6,468 nucleotides of DNA from Pseudomonadota bacterium (GTDB taxonomy: Bacteria; Pseudomonadota; Alphaproteobacteria; UBA828; JAPUJA01), in NCBI GenBank assembly GCA_027296525.1, contig JAPUJA010000028.1, positions 1-6,468 on the forward strand. The letters run 5' to 3'. The position numbers and the translations under genes were made by a program. Positions 1-4,936 of the stretch are shown in pieces. The notes beneath the pieces were generated by a model that did no database searches, had not been told where the DNA came from, and worked only from the letters and a program-made list of their open reading frames with translations. Within the stretch, counting starts at the first letter, position 1. Every line of letters begins with the position of its first letter.

Positions 1-179
1 TCGTCCAGCGTGAGGAGACCCTGGTCCACGGCAGCGACGACCTGGGCCTTCCGCCGGGCCACCCAGCGCTGGGTGTTGGCGGGAGGAAGGTCGTCGAGGC
101 TAAGGTGGCGGAACCTCGAGTCGGCCTTGTCAGAACGCGTCCGGACGGGTTGCCCATTGATGTTTTCTTTGGCGCTCAT
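1..179 (-). CDS. sciP: SciP-like CtrA inhibitor (DUF1153), N-terminal part only
   Basis: The gene starts at an ATG (177-179) and runs off the left edge, leaving 59 complete codons of a protein that is usually about 90 residues. The visible protein has the family signature DLPPANTQRWVARRKAQVV at residues 29-47, followed by AAVDQGLLTLD, which I recognise as the DUF1153/SciP core (helix-turn-helix-like). In Caulobacter, SciP is a small DNA-binding protein that blocks CtrA from activating its promoters, including flagellar ones. An in-frame TAG seven codons upstream makes this ATG the natural start. The Shine-Dalgarno is weak (GGAAAG about 12 bases upstream). It lies downstream of flgE on the same strand but behind a strong terminator, so it probably has its own promoter. 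As I recall, Caulobacter sciP also sits next to flgE. The family call is firm; the CtrA function is inferred from homology. Confidence 0.85.
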   Translation of the reverse strand, partial: MSAKENINGQPVRTRSDKADSRFRHLSLDDLPPANTQRWVARRKAQVVAAVDQGLLTLD

Positions 180-271
180 AGGTGACGCACTTTCCAGCTA
201 CCTGCGGGAGGATTAAGGCTAGCTTCTGCGGCTTTAAAAAGCCCTAAGCGTCAGGGTTAAATTCTTCTTAT

Positions 272-307
272 TTAATAGAAAACCGGCGCGGCAGGACCGC
301 GCCGGTT
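272..307 (-). terminator. Intrinsic terminator of the fliK-flgD-flgE operon
   Basis: An 11-base-pair perfect stem (281-291 with 297-307, AACCGGCGCGG and its complement) encloses a 5-base loop. Read on the minus strand it is followed directly by a U-rich run (TTTTCTATTAAAT), the standard form of a Rho-independent terminator. It begins 33 bases past the flgE stop codon, which fits the end of the hook operon and separates it from sciP. On the plus strand the stem has no T run after it, so it works in one direction only. Confidence 0.88.
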
Positions 308-322
308 ACAACTTAAAGTTGT
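308..322. repeat. Perfect 15-base dyad ACAACTT-A-AAGTTGT
   Basis: Seven-base arms are separated by one base, lying directly against the terminator stem and 18 bases after the flgE stop. As RNA the arms are too close to form a good hairpin, so a dimeric protein-binding site or an extension of the terminator structure are both possible. Its function is unknown. Confidence 0.45.
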
Positions 323-340
323 TTATCTGGTTAATAATTT

Positions 341-2038
341 CTATCGTCTAATCCGGCTCAGCTCCTCGAGCATGTCGTCCACCGTGGTGATCACCTGGGA
401 AGCGGCCGAGAAGGCCCGCTGGGTGATGATCATGGTGGTGAACTCCTCCGCGAGATCGACATTCGAGGCCTCGAGCGCGGACGGCGCGATGATGCCCGCC
501 CCGCCTCTCCCGGCCTCGCGCAGGTTGAACTGGCCTGAGGCCTCGCTCTGGGCATAGACGTTGCCGGTCCGCCCCGAGAGCCCAGAGACGTCGCCGAAGG
601 TCGCGAGCGGGATTTTATAGAGCCTCGTCGTCTGGCCGTTGTTGAACGAGGCGGTGACGAATCCCTCGTCGTCGATCGTGACCCCGTTGAGTTCGCCCAC
701 CTGGGAGCCGTTCTGGTTGACGAAGGCGACGTCGTAGTTACTGTCGAACTGGCTGAGGCCGTCGGCGAGCCCCGTTCCGAGGGGCCCGGAGGTGCCCCAG
801 TCGAAGGTGATCGCGCTCGAGGTCGCGCCGTTGGTCCAGGAGGCGCTGAGCGGGCCGGTGAGCCCGCTTGAGATGCTGTTGAGGGTCGCATCGCCATTGA
901 AGGTGATCGTGCCGGTCCCGATCTGTGAGTTCACGTTGGGCGAGCTGGCCGTGACCTCCGAGGCCGGCAGGGCGTAGACCTCGGCCGCCCAGGTGTTCAC
1001 GCCGATCTTCAAGAAGGCGAGGCTGAGGTCGTGGCCCGAGCCCAGAGCGTCGAAGATGCGCACGCTCCGGCTGAAGTCCGGCGTCACGCTTCCCGACGCC
1101 ATGTTCTTGGTCACGTCGGTCGGATCGTAGGTTTGCACCGTCGTGGCGGGCATGGCGCCGAAGACCGTGGTGGCGGCCGTGCCGGCGCCGACGTCGTCGA
1201 TGACCAGGTCGTTGGTCGGAACGATGCCGGTGACGGTTATCGTCGCATCGCCGGCGGTGCCGCCGATCGTCGCCGAAAAGTTGGCGTTGGCGTTGATCAG
1301 TGCGGCAAGCTCGTTGAGCGACGAGAATTCGATACCGCCCGCCGGCGTCGGGTCGTATTCGACCGTCAAGACATTTGCGCCCGAGGTGAAGGTGATCTGG
1401 TCACCGTCCGCCAGACCGAGGTCAGCAGCCGCGGTGACGCCGAGGGCGAGGCTCGTGTCTTGTGGGCTGGTGGAGATCGCTTGGCCGGCCTGCAGGTTAA
1501 TCCCGACCGAGACGCCCGTGGTGGTCGCCGAGATGCCGTTGATCCCGAGCACATTGACCGTCTCCAAGCTGCTGATATCCGCGGTCGGGGTCGTGTTCGT
1601 CACGTTGCCCGGCGCGCCCGGCAGGAGCCCCTGGTTATCGAGTGGCCAGGCTTGCAGGTAGAAGCCGGCGGTGTTCCTAAGGTCACCAATGCTGTCCGCA
1701 CGGAAGGAACCGGCGCGCGTGTAGAGCGGCTCGCCCGATGAGTCGGCTTGGACGTTCACGACGAAGAAGCCATTTCCGGCGATCGCGATGTCGGTGGGCG
1801 CCGAGCTTGCCTGAATCAGACCCTGCTCGGCGACCAGCGCGAAAGGGTTCGACTGCACGCCGCCCGGCGAATAGCTGCTCGCGGTCGCCGCGGTCGTGAC
1901 GAGGGTCGAGAAACGCACCGTCGTCCCCTTGTAGCCCACGGTGCTCACGTTGGCGATGTTATCGGAGATGGTGCTCATCTTGGTGCTCTGGGCACTGAGG
2001 CCCGCGACCCCGGCGGCCAACGATCCAAAAAGGCTCAT
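341..2038 (-). CDS. flgE: Flagellar hook protein FlgE
   Basis: FlgE polymerises outside the cell to form the curved hook that joins the rod to the filament. The 565-residue protein starts with the rod/hook N-terminal motif (residues 3-38: LFGSLAAGVAGL, then SDNIANVSTVGYKG). Next comes the FlgE/F/G core (GNGFFVV near residues 88-94, LYTRAGSF at 105-112). A D2-type domain starts near 318 (FSRSVRIFDALGSGHDLSLAF). A conserved segment runs from about 430 to 502 (GELNGVTIDDEGFVTASFNNGQT), and the C-terminal rod/hook helix is at 518-565 (ALEASNVDLAEEFTTMIITQ). No signal peptide is expected, because export is through the flagellar type III system. The protein is longer than enterobacterial FlgE (about 400 residues). 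Much of the excess is a Gly/Ala/Thr-rich insert at about 177-300. The start has a strong Shine-Dalgarno. It is the last gene of the fliK-flgD-flgE operon. Confidence 0.96.
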   Translation of the reverse strand: MSLFGSLAAGVAGLSAQSTKMSTISDNIANVSTVGYKGTTVRFSTLVTTAATASSYSPGGVQSNPFALVAEQGLIQASSAPTDIAIAGNGFFVVNVQADSSGEPLYTRAGSFRADSIGDLRNTAGFYLQAWPLDNQGLLPGAPGNVTNTTPTADISSLETVNVLGINGISATTTGVSVGINLQAGQAISTSPQDTSLALGVTAAADLGLADGDQITFTSGANVLTVEYDPTPAGGIEFSSLNELAALINANANFSATIGGTAGDATITVTGIVPTNDLVIDDVGAGTAATTVFGAMPATTVQTYDPTDVTKNMASGSVTPDFSRSVRIFDALGSGHDLSLAFLKIGVNTWAAEVYALPASEVTASSPNVNSQIGTGTITFNGDATLNSISSGLTGPLSASWTNGATSSAITFDWGTSGPLGTGLADGLSQFDSNYDVAFVNQNGSQVGELNGVTIDDEGFVTASFNNGQTTRLYKIPLATFGDVSGLSGRTGNVYAQSEASGQFNLREAGRGGAGIIAPSALEASNVDLAEEFTTMIITQRAFSAASQVITTVDDMLEELSRIRR

Positions 2039-2045
2039 GTCGCTA

Positions 2046-2051
2046 CTCCTT
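2046..2051 (-). promoter_or_regulatory. Shine-Dalgarno of flgE
   Basis: AAGGAG on the minus strand ends 7 bases before the flgE ATG. It is the best ribosome-binding site of the three hook genes, as expected for a structural protein needed in many copies. It confirms the ATG at 2036-2038. Confidence 0.85.
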
Positions 2052-2101
2052 GATTTCCACTGGTTCCTGAATCTAGTCCAAATTCGGCGAACGCGATCCG
2101 C

Positions 2102-2803
2102 TTACGCCGCACCGCCATCTTCCGGCGGCGTTTCCTCTTCCGCGACAAGCGGCTCGTTTACCGAGAGCACCTTGCCGACAGAGATCGTCGAGCCGTTGAC
2201 GAACAAGAAGGTCTCGCCGTCGATCGTCTCGATGCCCGTCACGCGGCCGTTCATTAACGTCGTCGCGTCCACTGAGAATCCCTCCGCGTCGTGAGCGAAA
2301 ACGCTGATGGTGTAAGTGCCGTCGGGCTGGAGAACCGCTTGGTTGTCACGCCCGTCCCACCGAAAGATTTGTTCGCCCTGTTGGGTCGGCGCGTCGCCGG
2401 TGAACACGAGTTCACCCTCCTCGTTGAAGATGCTGACGCTGGCCGAAGCCGCGCCGGCGCCCAGCGTGAAACTCCACTGGGCGATTCCGTTTGTGAGGGG
2501 CGCCGTGTCCCCCTCGGCGATAATGGTCGTTCCGAGATAACCGAGCGCCGCCGTCGTCAGGTTGACCTGCACCACGGAGATCAAGTTCTCCAGGTGCTGG
2601 TTCGTCCTGATCGCCTGCTCGACGCCGGTGAACAGCACGAGCTGCTCGGTGAACTGCGTCGAATCCATCGGCGCGAGCGGGTCTTGATGCTGAAGCTGGG
2701 TCGTCAGCAAGGTGAGGAAGGTGTTGAAGTCGTCGGCTAGCGACGCGACGGCGTTCGTTGAGCGGTTGCCCGGAAGTGCGCTGGGCGAGGGGGTGATTTC
2801 CAT
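2102..2803 (-). CDS. flgD: Hook cap / hook assembly protein FlgD
   Basis: FlgD forms the temporary scaffold at the tip of the growing hook, needed for FlgE subunits to polymerise. The 233-residue protein has the diagnostic N-terminal motif at residues 26-63: FNTFLTLLTTQLQHQDPLAP, then MDSTQFTEQLVLFTGVEQ. A variable Ig-like beta region follows (about 100-172, with FRWDGRDNQAVLQPDGTYT). It is flanked by a tudor-like portion (GRVTGIETIDGETFLFV, about 186-202, through KVLSV). The C-terminus is a short acidic, proline-containing tail (AEEETPPEDGG). The length is typical of the family. The start lies 12 bases after the fliK stop and has AAGAGG 8 bases upstream. The gap to flgE is 63 bases, and I see no promoter in it. 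Confidence 0.96.
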   Translation of the reverse strand: MEITPSPSALPGNRSTNAVASLADDFNTFLTLLTTQLQHQDPLAPMDSTQFTEQLVLFTGVEQAIRTNQHLENLISVVQVNLTTAALGYLGTTIIAEGDTAPLTNGIAQWSFTLGAGAASASVSIFNEEGELVFTGDAPTQQGEQIFRWDGRDNQAVLQPDGTYTISVFAHDAEGFSVDATTLMNGRVTGIETIDGETFLFVNGSTISVGKVLSVNEPLVAEEETPPEDGGAA

Positions 2804-2811
2804 CGTTGGAG

Positions 2812-2817
2812 CCTCTT
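2812..2817 (-). promoter_or_regulatory. Shine-Dalgarno of flgD, overlapping the fliK stop
   Basis: AAGAGG on the minus strand lies 8 bases before the flgD ATG and shares two bases with the fliK TAA codon (2816-2818). Terminating fliK ribosomes would sit on the flgD initiation site, so translational coupling is likely. Confidence 0.7.
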
Positions 2818-4336
2818 AAACCCGGATATCGATTTCGTGCCCGTAAGCGGGTGTCCAAACGGGCGGCACGGAGGGTGACTCGCCGTCCTCGTCGATCGCG
2901 AGCGTGATGTGATCATGTCCGCGCCCGGCGAGCTGAGCCGGGTGGTCCGATTCCTGATCGCCCTCGCGCAGGCTAAAGCTCAGGCCTCCCGAATCCGCCG
3001 TAAGCCCGGCATCTTCGAGAGCCTTGGCAAGCTCGCGCGCATCGCGCTGCAGGAGCTCGAGAGTGTCGGCGCGCTCGGCCTGAACCACGGCTTGCACGCG
3101 GCCATCGTTGTTCACGGTCAGCTCGACGTCGATGCGCCCGAGGCTTGCCGGCTTCAGCTGGATCGAAATCTGATCGATGCCTGCCCGTACCGCCGAGGCG
3201 ATCTGGATCGCCACCTGATTCACCATGACGTGGGCAGGCTGTCCGGACGCGTGGGATGCGGTCGGCGCGGTTTGCGTATAGGCCCGAAGGAGGCCTTGGC
3301 TGTTGTTCAAAGTGCTCAGACTCATGCCGTCCGATGCGCCACTGAGCGTCAGGAGTTGCGTCACGCCCTCGCCGGTCGGCAAGGAAAGGAGCGGTGCGTG
3401 CCCGCTGTTTCCGCGTCCCGTTGCGTGGCTCGGTGCGGCCGGTCGATGCTCGAAGGAAATGATTCGCAGTGACGGATCCGTGTTGGCCGCCTCGGACGCC
3501 GCGCCCGACGGGTTCCCAGGCCCCGCATTATCGCTCGCACCGGTTGCGCCGCTCGTGGCGCTGAGGTTCGCCGGCGTCACCGGCGCCGGCGTCACCGGAT
3601 GAGCCGGCTTCGGCTCGGTCGGGAGGGAGTTGAGCGTGATCGCGCCGGGTTTTGGCAGGTTCGAAGGGGTCGGCTGCAACGAGGCGTCTCGCGCCGCGTT
3701 GGCGGAAGAGGGGAGGGACTCGGGGCCTACTTCGCTCGAGCGGGACTGGCTCTGCGCCGCGGACGCGACCACGGCCCCGGGCGCGACGCTGCGCACGGAT
3801 TCACCCACGAACGGTGCATCCGGGCCGCCGATGGTCTTCGCGAGCGCCGCGACCGATGAGGGCGTCGCCTCATTGCTCGTCGCGGGCCCTCCCGCGGTCG
3901 CCGGATTCGCCGTCGACAGCTCCGCCGCCCGTGCGTCCGGCTCGGAGGCATCCGTCTGAGCTGGAACGATCGCAACGCCACCCGGCAGAGCACCGCCCGT
4001 CGCGGGAACACCCGTCGCGGGAACGCCCGTCGCGGGAACGGTCGGCGGATCGCCGGCGTTCGCCGGTTGCCCGGGGGCGGCCTTGCCGGGCACGCTTTCG
4101 GTCGTGGCGGCGGCGACCTCCGTCCCCGGAGGCGGCGTGCCGTCCGGCAGTGGACTCTCGGTCGGTGCCTCGAACCCGGCCGGGTCGCCTGCATCCGTCG
4201 GTGCCCCGCCCAGAAGCTCCTGGGCCTTGGTCAAAGCGGTCTCAAAGGAGCCCTCGCCGCCGGACGCGCCGGTGGTGGCGGGGGGCAGTGCCTCTGGAAG
4301 GCTGAGCGCCGTTAATATGTTGAATGCATAGGTCAT
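2816..4336 (-). CDS. fliK: Flagellar hook-length control protein FliK
   Basis: FliK acts as the molecular ruler that switches the flagellar type III export apparatus from hook to filament substrates. The 506-residue protein has a long, low-complexity N-terminal part rich in Ala, Pro, Thr, Ser and Gly (about residues 20-340), as expected for the extended ruler. The folded C-terminal hook-control domain is at about 368-460, with the family hallmark ISIQLKPASLGRIDVELTV and the helix LLQRDARELAKALEDAGL. A 46-residue tail follows (ending EIDIRV). An in-frame TAA one codon upstream of the ATG fixes the start. No good Shine-Dalgarno is visible, which is notable given the very short leader implied by the proposed sigma-54 promoter. 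It is the first gene of the hook operon. Two pentapeptide repeats lie in the ruler region. The gene name rests on the C-terminal domain plus context, since the N-terminal part is not conserved between species. Confidence 0.93.
   Translation of the reverse strand: MTYAFNILTALSLPEALPPATTGASGGEGSFETALTKAQELLGGAPTDAGDPAGFEAPTESPLPDGTPPPGTEVAAATTESVPGKAAPGQPANAGDPPTVPATGVPATGVPATGGALPGGVAIVPAQTDASEPDARAAELSTANPATAGGPATSNEATPSSVAALAKTIGGPDAPFVGESVRSVAPGAVVASAAQSQSRSSEVGPESLPSSANAARDASLQPTPSNLPKPGAITLNSLPTEPKPAHPVTPAPVTPANLSATSGATGASDNAGPGNPSGAASEAANTDPSLRIISFEHRPAAPSHATGRGNSGHAPLLSLPTGEGVTQLLTLSGASDGMSLSTLNNSQGLLRAYTQTAPTASHASGQPAHVMVNQVAIQIASAVRAGIDQISIQLKPASLGRIDVELTVNNDGRVQAVVQAERADTLELLQRDARELAKALEDAGLTADSGGLSFSLREGDQESDHPAQLAGRGHDHITLAIDEDGESPSVPPVWTPAYGHEIDIRV
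3570..3599 (-). repeat. Two-copy 15-base tandem repeat in fliK
   Basis: Two adjacent 15-base units (3570-3584 and 3585-3599) differ at one base and encode PVTPA-PVTPA at FliK residues 247-256. They are in frame, so gain or loss of a unit would change ruler length by five residues without breaking the frame. Confidence 0.75.
3996..4040 (-). repeat. Three-copy 15-base tandem repeat in fliK
   Basis: Three consecutive units of CCCGTCGCGGGAACR (plus-strand reading; 3996-4010, 4011-4025, 4026-4040) differ only at the last base. They encode VPATG three times at FliK residues 100-114. The near-identity at DNA level points to recent slippage expansion in the disordered ruler region. Confidence 0.85.
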
Positions 4337-4355
4337 GGCTTACCGGCCGTTCCGT

Positions 4356-4371
4356 TGCAAGCCGTGGGCCA
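4356..4371 (-). promoter_or_regulatory. Sigma-54 promoter of the fliK-flgD-flgE operon
   Basis: On the minus strand the sequence is TGGCCCACGGCTTGCA, against the consensus TGGCACG-N4-TTGCW. It matches 10 of 12 specified positions, with GG and GC exactly 10 bases apart. GG falls on 4369-4370 (-24/-25) and the C of GC on 4357 (-12), which puts transcription start near 4345, only 9 bases before the fliK ATG. Flagellar hook genes are sigma-54-dependent in several alphaproteobacteria, including Caulobacter. The motif is seen directly; its use is inferred. Confidence 0.75.
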
Positions 4372-4383
4372 GTCGGATAAATC

Positions 4384-4396
4384 CAAGTAATCGATT
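4384..4396 (-). promoter_or_regulatory. Candidate IHF site between enhancer and sigma-54 promoter
   Basis: On the minus strand, AATCGATTACTTG matches the IHF consensus WATCAANNNNTTR at every specified position except one (G for A). It falls at about -39 to -51 from the predicted start, inside an AT-rich patch (4376-4416) that stands out in this GC-rich region. IHF commonly bends DNA at this position to bring an activator to sigma-54 polymerase. Confidence 0.5.
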
Positions 4397-4425
4397 GAAT
4401 TATAGGTGTTTTTTAGGTCGGGAGT

Positions 4426-4473
4426 GGGCTCGCGAGGGTCCGCGAGGGGCGAGCCCGGCAAGGGCTTCCGGGC
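4426..4473. promoter_or_regulatory. Repeat cluster, candidate activator (enhancer) site upstream of fliK
   Basis: Two inverted repeats overlap here. GGGCTCGC at 4426-4433 pairs with GCGAGCCC at 4449-4456, and GCCCGG at 4453-4458 pairs with CCGGGC at 4468-4473. Between the first arms lies a 10-base direct repeat, CGCGAGGGTC / CGCGAGGGGC (4431-4450), spaced by one helical turn. The cluster covers about -81 to -128 of the proposed sigma-54 start, the usual place for an NtrC-family activator such as FlbD. It could also form RNA hairpins in a transcript of the plus-strand TPR genes. Confidence 0.4.
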
Positions 4474-4579
4474 CCATCGGGTAGTTTATGCCGGGGCGTA
4501 TGGCTAAGGGTTCCTTAACGCCCGGAACCTAGCTTTGCCGGCTCGGGGCGTGTCTCGTGAAATCCAACGGCCGGCGCGA

Positions 4580-4936
4580 ATGTTGCAAGAGAATGCATTG
4601 CTGGAACGTGCCATCCGCCGGCAACGCGCCGGTGATCTCGAAGGTGCGGAGGCGCTCTATCGCGATCTTCTCGAGCGCGATCCCCGGAATCTGTGCGCCC
4701 AGGTCAATCTGGGCGGCCTTTGCCACGCACGGGAGCGGTTCGAAGAGGCGAAGGGCTGCTTCGAGCGGGCCTTGGCGGAGCAGCCCGATCTCGCGCCCGT
4801 CCACGGCCACCTGGCGGCCGCCTTGCACGCACTTGGCCGCCACGGCGAGGCCGAGGGGCATCACCGGCGCGCGGCCGACGCGCTCGCCGCTTTCGTCGCG
4901 GAACGGGAGGCCTCGTGCCATGCCGCCCGCGCGTGA
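4580..4936 (+). CDS. Small three-TPR protein
   Basis: This 118-residue protein consists almost wholly of three tetratricopeptide repeats at about residues 4-36 (AGDLEGAEALYRDLLERDP), 37-70 (VNLGGLCHARERFEEAKGCF) and 71-104 (LAAALHALGRHGEAEGHHRR). It ends in a short helical cap. TPR arrays bind other proteins; no enzymatic domain, signal peptide or membrane segment is visible. I chose the ATG at 4580 because the first TPR helix begins just after it. In-frame GTG (4550) and TTG (4535) starts are also open, and none of the three has a good Shine-Dalgarno. Its last 17 bases overlap the next gene, which carries more TPRs. The two may work as one unit, or may be a split form of a single longer protein. 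The family is recognised; the specific function is not. Confidence 0.75.
   Translation: MLQENALLERAIRRQRAGDLEGAEALYRDLLERDPRNLCAQVNLGGLCHARERFEEAKGCFERALAEQPDLAPVHGHLAAALHALGRHGEAEGHHRRAADALAAFVAEREASCHAARA
4905..4910 (+). promoter_or_regulatory. Shine-Dalgarno of the TPR-glycosyltransferase gene
   Basis: GGGAGG lies inside the end of the upstream TPR gene, 9 bases before the ATG at 4920. It decides the start of the second gene and argues that the two frames are separate, translationally coupled genes rather than one gene with a sequencing frameshift. Confidence 0.7.

Larger units (their letters stand above)
180..340. other. AT-rich gap between flgE and sciP
   Basis: This 161-base gap contains no gene. 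It is far richer in A and T than its surroundings and should hold the sciP promoter and leader on the minus strand. I see a terminator for flgE (272-307), a perfect dyad (308-322), and a small inverted repeat GGCTTT-AA-AAAGCC at 230-243. Four TTAA tetramers (213, 234, 257, 272) are present, but none is paired at the 7-base spacing of a full CtrA site. No convincing -35/-10 pair was found. Confidence 0.6.
4337..4579. other. Divergent intergenic control region
   Basis: This 243-base region between fliK (minus) and the TPR genes (plus) has no gene. It carries the sigma-54, IHF-like and repeat elements listed separately. A small inverted repeat TAAGG-GTT-CCTTA is at 4505-4517. I could not find a convincing promoter for the plus-strand genes. 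The best GG/GC pair on that strand (4524-4538) has 11-base spacing and lacks the TGG element. Confidence 0.6.

Noticed and set aside
10..216. Plus-strand 68-codon open frame at the left edge
   Set aside because: It is antisense to the recognisable SciP/DUF1153 coding sequence and its product resembles nothing.
229..244. GG-N10-GC pair on the minus strand upstream of sciP, as a sigma-54 promoter
   Set aside because: Only the GG and GC dinucleotides match; the other specified positions of the -24 and -12 elements are wrong, and the pair is explained by a small inverted repeat.
212..280. CtrA-box candidates (several TTAA, plus a TTAACCCT half-site) upstream of sciP
   Set aside because: None of the four TTAA tetramers is separated by the 7 bases of a full CtrA site (spacings are 17, 19 and 11), and AT-rich DNA gives TTAA by chance.
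3652..4305. Plus-strand 217-codon Arg/Pro-rich frame opposite fliK, with several others in the same region
   Set aside because: These frames arise from GC-rich, repetitive fliK sequence read on the other strand. They show no domain and no ribosome-binding site that I could see.
4535..4579. Longer N-terminus for the first TPR gene from a TTG or GTG start
   Set aside because: The added residues are Arg/Pro-rich with no family resemblance, and neither start has a good Shine-Dalgarno. It remains possible, but the ATG at 4580 fits the TPR boundary better.
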